Below the pieces are notes generated by a model, which was given only the letters and a program-made list of their open reading frames with translations, had not been told where the DNA came from and did not search any database. Positions 47,106 through 59,079 of a stretch of 64,000 nt of DNA are shown in pieces. Each line of letters opens with the position of its first letter. Positions within the stretch are counted from its first letter, which is position 1. The stretch covers positions 1,426,001 to 1,490,000 of the forward strand of contig JAUKPH010000018.1 of the NCBI GenBank assembly GCA_030549335.1. The letters are read 5' to 3'. Position numbers and translations under genes: made by a program. This stretch comes from Pontederia crassipes (Eukaryota > Streptophyta > Magnoliopsida > Commelinales > Pontederiaceae).

Positions 47106-48394
47106 GGCAATACCATATTAATGAAATTTTAATCAGCTAACACAAGTTCAACTAATCAATATTAATGAAATTTTAATCAAATTATAACTTAGAAAGCAAG
47201 ATCGACGGGGGGACGCGGGATCGATGGTGGAGGGGCACGAGACCAGCGACAGAGAGGCACGAGATCGACGATGGCAGGGGGATGCGAGATCGGCAGCGGG
47301 GGGCAAGCTCGACAAGTTCGGAGGGGCGTGGCGTGTTCGGAGGAGGTCGGTGATACACGGAAGTGGGGGACGCGGCGTGTTCGGGTTGGCAGCAAAGCTC
47401 GGCGGGGGCCGGCGACACACGGAAGGGGGGTCGCGACGTGTTCGGGTTAGCGACGAAGCTTGAGGGGGCCCGGTGACACACGAAAGAGGGAATCATGGCG
47501 TGTTCGGGTCGGCGGCGAAGCTCGGAGGTCGCGCGTCGAGTCACGCGAGGGACGAGATCCGGCATGCGGATTTGGCCGAAAGTCGCGCAGATTTGACCAG
47601 AGATCGCGTAGATCTTGCTGGGGATGCAAGTCTGCGTGAGATCTGGCCAGAGATTGGTGAGATCTTGTCGGGGACGTAGGTCTGGGCAAGATCTGGGCGA
47701 AGATCGACGTGCTCGTGTCGTTATCGAGATCTTGCGTTAGTGGCGGGCGATCTCAATGAGAGAGCGAACGGCGGCGACGACGGACGATCTTTGCGAGAGC
47801 GCGGGTGATCTTGGGCACGTCGGCGGGCGATGTCGTGGGACAGAGAGAGAGTGGGCGCTGGCGTGTAGACGAAGAGGAGATAGAAGAAGCCGAAGAAAAA
47901 GCGGCTACGATCCTGCGTAGCATTATTTGAAAAAAATTGAAAAAAATGGACATCTCAGCGGTTGATCTTGAATCGGACGGGCGAAATCGTCAAAAATATT
48001 TTAACCCCCGATGAGAAATGGGGTAGGTGGGATTTAAGGAGCAGGAATTAAACCTAATAAAAAAATTCTAACATAATATTTATTGAATTTTCTTCTTAAA
48101 ATTTATTAAGTTGTTTTTGAAGCAATTCAATATTATTCTATCGCTAACAGAAAAAGAAATAATAACCAATTTAAAATAACAGAATAAAAGTTCCAAATGT
48201 TAATATATCATTATACATTATTTTTTTTCGATTAGAAAGAGAATACTAAAATATAATTAGCTAGTTTTTTTTTCTCTAAAACGTTTTGCGCCTTTATAAC
48301 ATTTTATACCGACAAAAACCGAATAACGGCGTGACAACCGTTTAACTCGGTAGTCATCACTGAACCGAGCTCGGACGAAGCCTCCCCAAAGTCG

Positions 48395-48403
48395 AAACCC
48401 TAA
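48395..48403 (+). promoter_or_regulatory. Telo-box in the PRP4 leader
   Basis: AAACCCTAA, 24 bp upstream of the start codon at 48427. TATA-like TTTATAAC (48293) and TTTTATACC (48302) precede it. The position fits a housekeeping-type plant promoter or 5'-UTR; activity is inferred. Confidence 0.45.
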
Positions 48404-48426
48404 ACCCCCATCGCCGGCGTGACGCC

Positions 48427-51400
48427 ATGGACGACGACGATGACCTCCGCGCCGTACTCTCCGACGCGAACATTTCTCTCCCTCCTCCCACCCTCGCTCC
48501 TCTCCCGTTACCGGTCCCTGTCCCGGCGCCGGTGTTGGTGGCCCCACCCATAGCTCCCATCCCCGCTCCTCCCTCCTCCGCCGCGGCTGCCCTCCTCCAC
48601 CGTGCTCGCGCCGCATCCTCCGGCCCCGGGGGCTCGGACTCCGACCGTGAGGGCTCCGTTCCTCGGCCGTCCGCCGACGACTACGAGGTCTCGGAGGAGG
48701 GCCGCCTCGCTCGAGAGCGCCAGGAGAAGGCTGTGCAGGAGCTCCTCATGAAGCGTCGCGCCTACGCCATGGCGGTCCCCACCAACGACTCCGCCGTCCG
48801 CGCTCGGCTCCGCCGCCTCGGGGAGCCCATCACACTCTTTGGAGAGCGCGAGATGGAGCGCCGCGACCGCCTCCGGACCATTATGGTTCACCTTGATGCC
48901 GAGGGACAGCTCGAACGCCTCCTCAAGGCGCACGAGGATGAGCAGTCCGCAGCCGCAACGGCCGGCGCTGAAGAGGGCAGCGAGGAGCCGCAGCATTACC
49001 CCTTCTATACTGAGGGGTCAAACGAGCTCCTTGAAGCGAGGATCGATATAGCCAAGTTCTCCATTGCACGGGCCAAGGCGAGGATCGAGAGGGCGAGGAG
49101 GAGAAGGGACGATCCGGATGAGGATGAGGAAGCTGAGGCTAAGCTTGTGGTGGAGCAGGCTGGAGAACTTGTTCTGGAATGCAGTGAGATTGGTGACGAC
49201 AGACCGCTCTCAGGTTGCTCCTTCTCTTGCGATGGGACAATGCTCGCCACCTGGTAATCACTTTGCTCTGCTGTTTTTTTTTTAGGTTCAGGTTCTCATA
49301 ACGAGTAAATGTTAAAATTCGGGTTCTTTTTCCAATTTATACTGTTTAAATATGCTTCTAGGATCAATTTTCCAAAGAACTAGTCTTATGGATTTGAGTT
49401 TTTGCTCTCTAGCCCAAATGGTAAATTGCTTAGGAGACATTGTATTCTTTTAGGCAAAATAATCTCATTTTATGATTCTATTGCTGGCTTCCATCTTAGA
49501 AACATAAAATCTTTTTGTTTTATTATATGGATCTTATTCATTTAAAATTGTTAACTCCATGACACTATTTATAACAATTGGATATGCTGACTTATAAGAT
49601 GGACTGTATTTAGTTTGTGATTTGTTTGACTAAATTATATATATAAACAGACACGAAATTCTACATTGAAAATCTTGTGCTTCCTCATTTACTTTACTTT
49701 TCATTGTTAGAGTTGCTTCTTGACTAACGTAAAAAAATACAACTTATGATGATTATCAAAATCAGCAAAATTTATCTAGGAATTGGCATAATATTTAATT
49801 AATTAACTTCTTAATTTCACTCTTTGCAACCCATCTCTATATCCTTCATCATATGTAAATCTTCAGATATACTCGTACTTCATGTTTTTTTCCTTTTTAT
49901 GGGAAAAGTTAAAAAAAGGGTGCAACAGGTGGCCTCATTACTTCCAACTGTGTTCGATCTTTAAGTAACCTGAAATTGCATCATAACTGAAAATTTTGAA
50001 CCAACTGTGTTTGCTGTAAATTTTGGTTTGTACCTTTGTATTTTTTTGAGAGAGGGTATATACCTTTGTAATTTCCAATGACTAGAAAGCAAGACAGATT
50101 AAGAAAGGATAAACTATAATCCATTGCTTAGTAATGTTTCTTTTTTTTTCTCCTAAAAAAATTTAGAAGAAAAAAAAAGTAAAATTTCTTTTCCTTGCGA
50201 AGGCTAAAGATATGCTTTCCTAAAATTTAATAACCAGACTTCTAATGAGTCTGCATTTGATAAATGTAACCATAGTCTATTTGTGATAAATTTATTTGGG
50301 CTACGTAATTTTGTAGACATGTCTTAACACTTGAAGTTTTTAGCCATAAGTACTGGATTCACTTCCTCCTCCAAAAACAATACTATTCTGCCTCTCCTAC
50401 AATGCGAATATGATACATTATTCTTTGTGGAGGGCTCAGTCAAGGAAGCAAGGGTGATGGCCATAATGCTGAGAATTTTCGAGGACTTCTCTGGTCTGAC
50501 GGTTAACTATTCGAAGTCCACTCTAATCACTTCTGGTCTGACATTCGAGGAATCTGCACTAATCTCTGCCTGCTCGAAACTCCTTTAGATCGTTACCAAT
50601 CAACTACCTTGGATTCCCATTATTGGATGGGCAAATCAAAGCTGATGAATGGAACTGTATCCTTCGCAGGATGGAGACAGAACTAGAAAACTGGAAGGCG
50701 AGGTTGCTCTCCAGGGGTGGCTGTCTAATTCTACTTAACTCCGTCCTCTCGGCTTTACCCGCTTATTTTATGTCTGTGTTGCAGCTGCTCAGGAAGTTCA
50801 AAGGATGTATGAACACCATGAGAAGGAGCTTCTTTTGAAAGGGTGCAAATGGGAATGGTCACTCAATCCATATGGTGGATTGGCAGAGCATCTGTAGACC
50901 AAAGAGAGAGGGAGGTTTGGGCATTCTTGACCTCCGAAGTTTCAAATGAGGCCATACTTTGTAAGAAGGGCTGTCAGCTCTTAGGGGAAGGTGGGGGCCT
51001 ACTCTTTGACATAATCAGCTCCCGCCATGGAGAAAGAATATCCTGGGACTCGAGCTTCTTGAACTACTGTGGTGACTCTACGTTCTGGAGGGTATCTCCA
51101 TGCTTCTGATCAAGGATCAATCTCATTTCAAGCCAAAAATTGGTTTGCGTTCAAGTTTCTTATTTTGGAAAGACAATTGACATCAGATGGGCATTTGGCT
51201 CGGCATTTTCCTAGGATCTTCACAATTGCTCGTGACAAGGATGCCACTCTTGCTGATGTTTGGACCCATCCCAGTACCTCCGGTTAGGGATGTTGGGTGC
51301 CTTGTTTCACTTTTCCTTTGTCGAATCAGAGGGCTTCTGAACTTATTGGGTTGCTCCAATCAATTGTGAGCTCAGAATTGAGAACTCGCAGAGGGATAGT

Positions 51401-54400
51401 TGGGTGTGGAGCAGCGGCACCTTTTCTGTCCATTTGGCTTACAATCTGCTAAGGGGACAAGCGCACAACATGGACGATGATTTTTTGATGGACTGGCGAC
51501 AGATCCAGAGGGCTAAGGTTCCTCTGAAAATCAGGATTTTCATGTGGCAAGTCAGGAAATGCAGAGTTCTCACTGTGGCAGCGTATCTCTCTGATATTAT
51601 TGTGGGGGTGTCGACGACGGGTAGCATCTGCCGGGAGGAGGATGAAAACTTGCAGCATTTCTTTTTTGGATATAAGAGTTCATGTGAGGTGTGGGAGAGG
51701 CTCTGCATATCAACTATTGTGGCGACATCTGAGGCTGATTTTTTGCTATCGTTCAGAAGAGGTGGGCCTTCCAACTCACACACATATAGGTCCAGAAAGG
51801 ATGTGGCAATGATTTCCACAAGAATGTGGGCTATCTGGTTGCATAGACAACAGTGGCTTTCATGGGTGATCCCTGCTATGCAGATAATATTATCTTTCAT
51901 ATCAATTCCATGGCCAGGGTCTGGGGTCTTTACTGTTAGACGAATCCCTTCTTTGTCCTGCGTCCTGACCTTTTTGTTTCAATCCTTTTTGGGTCGCCAT
52001 GACTGGTTTCTTTTCGCTTGTAACATCTTTTGCATTAATTTAATATGAATGATTCTGGATGATTAACATTTGGTTAATCACCTTGCAAAGAAAAACAAGT
52101 ATTTAGAAGGACGTGGACCTTTGCCGATATGGGTTTTGTTTCAACGTCCTTTTTCGAGAGGCAAAAATCTATATAATGTCCTGTTTTTCTTTTCATCTTT
52201 TTCCTGGAAAGCATGACTAACCATGTATGTTAGTCATTCATGCATGCATTAACCATATGAGTATATACAAGTGTGGAGAGAAAACTATGTCATTAGATAC
52301 TTTCAAAAACTGTCATAAGATCACCCGGAAAGGATAGTGTCCATATCTGTCTCTGATAAGATTCCACTTTGATTAATTAAAACAATCATAGTTTCGATAG
52401 GAAAATAGTGGGTAGTTACAACTTACATGTTCCATTAATTCATGTTCTCCTTTATTAGCTTTGTTATCCTTATGGATAATTAACTCTTCGTGGTGGGTTT
52501 TACTGTTATTGTCATCCTTTGAGAAGTTTATTTATCAACTTTGTAATCGGAGTTTGGTTCACTTGGACTATTTCATTATGGTGTTCTTCCTCTCAACAAG
52601 TTATTAGTAGTAATTGTGTTTGAGATTCATGCACTTTTACTATAAATAATATTTGTCTATATTTTGTTTTTGCAGTCTAGATAGTCACTTAATTTTCAGC
52701 CTATATCAGTCTCTCACAATGCCTGAAACAACATAAGAAAAGATCTCATATGTTTCTCAATCCCCAAAACAAAATTATCTCATATGCACTCTCCCTGGGC
52801 ACTGACTAGACTAGATGCATGATTTACAATGTTGTCAAAATTTGCTGTGGATCCAATAGAATGTTCTTAAAAAAATGCTAATAGATCGACGAGAGGGACT
52901 ATCAACTGGCATCTATAATGACAAGTCAGGCCATTGAATGCATTTGTCTATGTTAAGCAAAGCAAACACAATGTGTGTTGATATAGAGAGCAGGAAAGTG
53001 GTAACTGAACGATCTCCGTTTAGTCTTAATCAATCTCAGCCTATATCAAGAGGGACCATCTTGTAAAAAAAAAGCTGAGACAGATAAAGTATATGGCCTC
53101 TCCCCTCAAAAAAATAAAGTATATGGCCTCCATTTGTGGTTGGGTAAGCACTTTGACTCTTTGCATATGCAACAGCTGGAGATGAATAGATATATAGGGA
53201 GAAAATATTGATATGAGATAATAAGCAGTCACTTTGTCTACCAAAATCTATGGTCTATACTTGAAGTTGAATAGTCTAGCTGACACGATCTGAATCACAA
53301 TGAATAGCTTTCACTGTTAAACTTTTTCTTCATGTTGTACAAAGTTCAAGCAAAATGTAAAGAGCAAGTTACTACAGTATTTTGTTTCTCTGAGGAACTT
53401 TTTCTTGCCCCTGTTAAATTCATGATCCCCTGTATCTTCTTTTGCTTTAATTAAAGATTCACATTTGGACTTTACATTCATGAATAATTGGCCTATTATA
53501 TTTACATATTTGGCTCGTGACCTCAATGCCAAATAATTCATTTCTCAAAAAAATGTCAAATAACTTTGATGACAATATCTTCGACTACATGAGTGGAAGT
53601 CCTCGCTTTGGTATGTAGAGGGTTTCTATTCTGTTGTTTGTTTGCTTACTTGCTTTTCCAAGAATTAGATTGTATAAAAGATCAAGTTGCTGTTGCAGGA
53701 TATTTTCTTTTCATGATTATGTTCATCATTGACTTTTGATTTTCTCATTGTTGTCTTACCTAGTGCTTGGAGTGGAGTTGCTAAAATATGGAGCATGCCT
53801 CAAGTGAAAAAGGTAGCAACCTTAAAGGGCCATACTGAACGAGCAACAGATGTAGCATTTTCTCCTGTAGATAACCATCTTGCAACTGCGTCAGCTGATA
53901 CAACAGCTAAATTATGGAACACCGATGGTTCTCTTTTAAGATCATTTGATGGCCATCTAGATCGCCTTGCACGGATTGCTTTCCATCCATCGGGAAAATA
54001 CTTAGGAACAGCTAGCTTTGACAAGACATGGAGATTGTGGGATATAGAAACTGGAGTTGAATTGCTACTTCAGGAGGGACATAGTAGAAGCATTTATTCA
54101 GTCTGTTTCCATCCTGATGGATCTTTGGCTGCATCATGTGGGCTAGATGCACTTGCTCGTGTATGGGATCTCCGCACTGGAAGAAGCATTCTTGCCTTTG
54201 AAGGTCATGTAAAACCAGTAAGTTACTTTTATATGCCCTAAACAATACATGAGAGTTGAGATATATAATGACATGTCCAAAGTTTTAAGTATTTGAAATT
54301 CATACTTCAGGTTCTTGGAATTTGCTTCTCTCCAAATGGTTATCGCCTAGCAACTGCTGGAGAAGACAATACATGTCGAATATGGGACTTGAGAAAGCGA

Positions 54401-55030
54401 AAGAATGCTTACATTATACCAGCTCATACCCATCTTGTATCACAAGTTAAATTTGAACCCATGGAAGGGTACTTCTTGGCAACTGCTTCATTTGATACAA
54501 AAGCAATGGTATGCCCTTTTAACTACTATGTTTACTTCAAAAAAGAAAAAAAAAAGCTCTCACTATGTTAATCAAGTTTGTGTATCGTGTTAACTTGTCA
54601 ATTCATGATTGATTTATATCATCAGGTATGGTCGGGTCAAGATTACAAGCCCATCAAAACTTTGGCTGGACATGAAGCAAAAGTCACAAGTTTAGATATT
54701 TCAGGAGGTAAATTACTTGTTTAGGAGATAAAATGCACTTGGTAATCATGTTTTCAGACTAGAATTCCTTTTTTCTATTTCCTTCTGGATATTGTATCTC
54801 TTGCATATTGTTTATATGCTTTTATCATGAGATGTTGACAATATTGTAATAAGTGATTTTATTTATATAGCGAATTTGTCAATGCATATTTATGTTTTAA
54901 TTGGATCTCTAATGCTGCTATATTCTTCTGCACAGATGGTCAGCAAATTGCAACTGTTTCACATGATCGGACCATCAAAATTTGGTGCAGTAAAAGCAAT
55001 GGAAAAGAGAAATATATGGACATTGATTGA
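48427..55030 (+). CDS. PRP4: PRP4-like U4/U6 small nuclear ribonucleoprotein
   Basis: Exons: 48427-49253, 53764-54217, 54311-54508, 54626-54707, 54936-55030. Introns are GT-AG and the total of 1656 nt gives 551 residues, the usual length of the family. PRP4 is a core protein of the U4/U6.U5 tri-snRNP needed for pre-mRNA splicing in the nucleus. The N-terminus is acidic then Pro/Ala-rich. Residues about 117-150 (VPTNDSAVRARLRRLGEPIT, then LFGEREMERRDRLR) are the PRP4/SFM domain. Residues about 150-250 are charged helix. Seven WD40 repeats run from about residue 258 to the end (LATCAWSGVAKIWSM, LATASADTTAKLWN, GTASFDKTWRLWD, AASCGLDALARVWD, LATAGEDNTCRIWD, LATASFDTKAMVWS, ATVSHDRTIKIW). The first WD repeat is split by intron 1, which is 4.5 kb because of an L1 insertion. 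The gene looks intact. Exon 1 is much more GC-rich than the rest. Confidence 0.93.
50041..50060 (-). mobile_element. Micro-insertion resembling a bare L1 3' tail
   Basis: On the minus strand the 20-bp insert is TATACCCTCTCTCAAAAAAA. It is flanked by perfect 10-bp copies TACCTTTGTA (50031-50040 and 50061-50070). Located in PRP4 intron 1. Confidence 0.55.
50330..52098 (+). mobile_element. 5'-truncated L1-type LINE in PRP4 intron 1
   Basis: It begins at the reverse-transcriptase active-site region: LLQCEYDTLFF stands where LLQYADDTLFF is expected (about 50395-50430), followed by DFSGLTVNYSKST. The C-terminal part is seen in order (NWKARLLSRGGCLILLNSVL, RGLL..., WSSGTFSVHLAYNLL at 51405, KVPLKIRIFMWQVRK, EEDENLQHFFFG at about 51640). 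It ends in a GGATGATTAACATT...TTAATCACC stem and a short A-rich end. Same strand as the gene. TSD not resolved; stops and frameshifts make it dead. Confidence 0.8.
52528..52668 (+). repeat. Interspersed repeat, second copy of 13088-13230
   Basis: Direct, diverged copy of the repeat in the coiled-coil gene (shared TTTATCAACT, TCCTCTCAA and TTTGTCTAT-like blocks in the same order). Confidence 0.5.
53101..53113 (+). mobile_element. Micro-insertion resembling a bare L1 3' tail
   Basis: The insert TCCCCTCAAAAAA lies between two perfect 17-bp copies of ATAAAGTATATGGCCTC (53084-53100 and 53114-53130). PRP4 intron 1. Confidence 0.65.
53537..53551 (+). mobile_element. Micro-insertion resembling a bare L1 3' tail
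   Basis: The insert TTCATTTCTCAAAAA lies between AATGCCAAATAA (53525-53536) and AATGTCAAATAA (53552-53563), 11 of 12 identical. PRP4 intron 1, about 200 bp before exon 2. Confidence 0.5.
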
Positions 55031-57160
55031 ATATGCTGATTCCTTTTTCTTTTGCTGCCATCAAATCCACATTTGAACATCTGGTATATACAATTTGTGT
55101 CCTCAAAATCTTCTCATGTAACAATAATTGTTGGGTCTTTTTGATGTTTATTTTTCTGTGGATCTATTCAAATACAATTGCATTAAGCAACTATTTTTCT
55201 CTTTAGGTGGTTGCTGAAACTGTTTTTTATTGGGAATTTAGAAGTCTGATCAAACAGTTTTTATGAAAGCATAGTCTGGTCAAACAGTGTGTATGAAAGC
55301 ATAATCTAGTCAAACATGATCTTATTGTCCTAGTGGGTAATGGATTTCCATGCTAATCAAAGAGAGATTTTTCATTTGGTAAAAGGGAATGGGTCCAAGA
55401 GAATTTCATGCAAGAAAAAAACAATTTCATGTGATCTCCTGCTTATCAAGTAGACTTGTGTGGAAAAAGAAACCAAGAGGAAGGTACTTTTTCTTTTTTA
55501 AATTTTGTTACTCTTGGGTTCTTGGTGCAGGTACTTTGTTCTGATTCAACTATTACATTTAGAATAACTCAGATTACTGTTAAGGTTTTATGAATTGCAT
55601 TTTGCTTTTTCTGAATCTTAAACTTTGTTTGCTCAGTTTATGGAAAACTACATTATAAGTTTACTTGTTCCCAATCCGGATTTATGGAAGGCTGCATGAT
55701 TTACATCGAAGACTTGTCCATGAGTGCTGAGAGAAAGTCCTAGATTAAAAAGAAATTGTCTGCTACTCATAATAAATCATTTACTTCGCACAATTTCTTG
55801 TATCGTGTCTGATCATTAGTTGTGCTTACAACTTGCACATAGCTATCTATTTTTTCACCTCTCAATCCTTTCGATCTCCAAAAATTATTTAGGAATGGTT
55901 GGTTGCAAGATGTTGCATGATTGAACTTTTTGGAACATGGTTACCACTTCCAGTTCGAATTGGATTAACAATTATTCTTTTTTTTTTTTCAGTTTAGATT
56001 CGTCGGTGTTTATGCTTATAGCACCGACGAATTCCATAGTGAAACAAAGCATTGAGTCAATAAACAATAATTGGCTCAACCACCATTTATTCCTCCATTT
56101 CTCTTTTGCTGCTTGACTGATTTGAAACTTTGTTCAAACGCGTCAACGTTGGCCGATTTCCCTGAATGACTATAACAGTTTTTTTAAGTACGCGTTGTTA
56201 TCTTTTTCCATAGTGGATAAGTGGCTTTTTCACCTCTTTTTTTGTGGTGGATGCCTAGGAACGCCAACATACCATGTGGTTGTGCACCTTCAAGAAGAGC
56301 CAATCGATTAACAAGGTCTTTCTTCCCTTTTCTTTTTCTTCTTTTCTCGTCTTAATCCTGGTATAAAGAAAGTTTATTGGTTGAAACTTAATTATCTAGC
56401 AATAATCACTCCTACGATTGCTTATGATGAAATTTTGCACTTTTGTAATTCCAACCGCACTGCAGCTTTATTATTTCTTTGTTGGTTCGTGTGTCTTGTG
56501 ATGTGTGGGTGTGGTAGGGAGGGAGCGAGGGTTAAGTTTAGTAATATATGCTATAATTTAAAGTTTCTTAGATGACAGAATATGTGCCCCCCTCTCCCAT
56601 TAGTATAAAAATCCAAATTTAGGCTATATGGGTTTTCAGATTGAACAAATTCCTAGATCATGTTACTTAAGTTATACTTAACAAAATTAACTAATGTCTA
56701 ATTTCAAATTTCATCAGTTGAAGTTGAACATTTGTTTGAGTGTTGGTGAAGAAAAAAAAAAAGAAAAGTAAACAACCCACCTTGATTTTAAGATTTGAAT
56801 ATGAGCCCGTCGAACACTCACGTTTCTCAATGAGTATTGCCTACTACAGCATCCTGAGTATGACACCTTTCAAGTCTTCTAGAATAATTGTAAACTTTAA
56901 GGCATGGTTGAGGACGTTGAAAAAACAAAGTAAGAAAAACTGTGATTATTTTTCCTATATCAATAAAATTTAAAACATACTATGAAGTTTAAATTGAGGT
57001 AAAAAAAAAAATAGGACATCTCCCCTCCGTAATATTTCCTTGCTGACAGAAATGATGGATGTAAGCCAGTGCAAAGAAAAAAAAAATGCATAAAAATTAT
57101 TGAGGAAAAAATGCAATATTTTAGGATCACTTTAAAGATAACTTTTCTTGGAGGAAAAAG
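55031..57160. other. PRP4 3' flank and intergenic DNA
   Basis: The first few hundred bases should be the 3'-UTR. AATAAA occurs at about 55770 but cannot be assigned with confidence. A weak micro-insertion (CAAGAAAAAAAC between two AATTTCATG copies) lies at 55411-55422. No gene was recognised. Confidence 0.4.
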
Positions 57161-57164
57161 TTTT

Positions 57165-57278
57165 CTATTGGTGAATAATATATCGAAAGGTTTGGTTATT
57201 AATAGAGCGGAATGACGTCGTATGATCCATGTAGTCGACCCCATCTAGTGGGATAAGGCTTTGTTGTTGTTGTTATAA
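57165..57278 (+). mobile_element. RTE-LINE 3' tail copy
   Basis: It has the RTE tail (GACCCCATCTAGTGGGATAA, GGC, (TTG)n) preceded by GGTTATTAATAGAGCGGAA and a GATCCATGTAG block, in the same order as the end of the RTE LINE at 14674-15985. Left boundary approximate. Confidence 0.6.
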
Positions 57279-58507
57279 ATCAAACTTCATATCTTGATTA
57301 TTACTTTTATTTTTTTTTCTATGGTTGCGTAATACACACAAACAACTTGAGTTGAACATTTCTTTAAACCCTAGTATGACTCTTTTTAAAAAGTGCAATA
57401 TTACATATTTTTACTTTCTATGAGTTAAAATAAATTTTGGCCTAACAGGTCCATAGTGTTAGATTTTTCGCAGCCTAAAAGCTTGCTTTTACTGTTTCTT
57501 CCAGCAACCCTAAGATATATAATATCTTCTTGGAGAAATAAATTTGGAAAAAAGATTTCTTTAGGAAATAACTTATTTTTCATGAGAGAATCTGACATCG
57601 GAAATTATTCATGACCTATTATTTTCTTTGGAAACTTATCTTTAAAGTGTATAAACTTTGAGGTCTTAAAATTGTCATTATCAAACAAAATTTTTAATAA
57701 AATTAGATGAAAAGGATTATATGCCAAACCCAGAAATGTTTAAGAGGAGGAACCGGGAAAATTTAAAATTAAATACGGAAATAATTTATGATTTATGAGG
57801 TAATATGAAGATAATAAAATGGAAGATGAAGTCAAACGTTGCAAGACAAAATTGAGCTAGTCTTAACTATTAAGGTGGTTGTTGTCTATCAAAGTCGTCT
57901 TATTATAATCAAGTATGGTTGATGTAATTGGTTAGCAAGATTATGTCTCGGTGACTCGTTAGAAGTTAATAGTCTGGGATCTCATTTGTTGATCGGGAGA
58001 ATACTATTTTACTCTTTACTTGGACTGTAAATTAGTTAAATGTTAATAATCCAACGTATCGACTCCGAGCGGGTATAAAATAAGCCGTCCTATTTATATC
58101 TGATGATTTAACTCATATTAATGAATTTAAATTTCGGGTCGTGAGGAAAGAGCCAACAGGAGATGATGAATTTAAAAGTTGTAAAAATAATTCGGCAATC
58201 CAAGATTTGTCGGGAGAGTGATAATTCAACCCACACACTCTTTTTACTTGTATATCAAAATAATTTGAATTCAAATTTCACCGATGAGAATTCTTTTTTT
58301 TTTCTTTTGCTAAAGCTTCTGTATTTTTTCTTTTTATAAAAAATGCACGCATATATCCCTTAAAGTTTGTTATTACGATTTAGATAAGCAGGAAATCACA
58401 TCATCTTATATTCACATCCCATCATTTTCGTGAAGATAGTGGAGTAGTGTTGGTAGGGAATTAGGTCGTACATTAGTAACATTTAATCACATTTGTCCAG
58501 GACCATG
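57279..58507. other. AT-rich intergenic DNA
   Basis: No gene or clear element. GAGCGGGTATAAAATAAG near 58070 resembles a TATA box but no transcript unit is visible next to it. Confidence 0.35.
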
Positions 58508-58514
58508 ACCCCTC

Positions 58515-59079
58515 TAAGGGTTGAAACTGTGAAATTAGTTCGGGATGGTTTGGGTTTTCGATCTAAAAAAATTAATCGTTATTTTTTGAGTCGATTTTTA
58601 AAATTAGAAAGATCACCCTAAAATCATTTTGAAAAAATAAAAACCACCCTTTAGCGGATCGGTTTTTTCGGGTGATTTTTTCGGAGCCCTACTTTTATAT
58701 AATTATATTTTAAAAATATATTTAATAACTTAAAATTAATATAAAAATATTTAATTTTATATTAAATATAAAATATACTACTAAAATTTTAAAATTATTA
58801 AATTAGAGTTTGATAATGTGATAGAAAAGTATGAAATTTTATACAAAAAATATTATATCTATAATAAAAGAATTATTAACACATGTATTAATTATATAAA
58901 TAAAAAATTATAAATAAAAATCGGGCTCCACGGGCCCCTACGGTTTTTTTTGGGTGGGGCCCTAATTTTAGCGAGTGGATTTTAATTTATTAAAAATCAC
59001 CCTAAATCATATTCGGACTCCTAATTTTCGATTTTTTTGGTTTTATTTTTTCGAGTCGGATGAATTTTTGTTACACCTA
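58515..59079. mobile_element. hAT-like MITE, degenerate
   Basis: The left end TAAGGGTTGAAACTG and the reversed right end TAGGTGTAACAAAA give a weak inverted repeat of TAGGGGTG type. Flanks ACCCCTC (58508-58514) and ACCCCGTC (59080-59087) look like a decayed 8-bp TSD. Inner GGTTTTTTCGGGTG- and TTTTTTTTGGGTGGGG-like blocks are A/T- and G-rich. No ORF. Confidence 0.45.

Larger units (their letters stand above)
40902..48054. mobile_element. 7.15-kb Mutator-like element with FAR1-type transposase remnants
   Basis: The left end GGGTTTAATTCGGGTGCTCC and the right end (reversed GGTTTAATTCCTGCTCC) form terminal inverted repeats. They continue with TCATCAAGGGTTGAAATGTT, ACGATTTTGCCCGTCCGA and their counterparts. 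A 10-bp TSD TAATAAAAAA is perfect at 40892-40901 and 48055-48064. Subterminal regions (about 40980-41530 and 47750-47960) are GC-rich GAGATCG/CGCCGCC arrays in inverted orientation. The interior has FAR1 and SWIM pieces on the plus strand, a GRF zinc-finger ORF on the minus strand, and a nested 2.9-kb foldback. The right end is 372 bp upstream of the PRP4 start codon. Confidence 0.85.

Noticed and set aside
48508..48996. Minus-strand ORF of 162 residues opposite PRP4 exon 1
   Set aside because: Shadow frame of the GC-rich PRP4 exon; no domain.
51404..52048. 214-residue ORF in PRP4 intron 1 as an extra exon or gene
   Set aside because: It is the C-terminal zf-RVT part of an L1 LINE, and the PRP4 exons join correctly without it.
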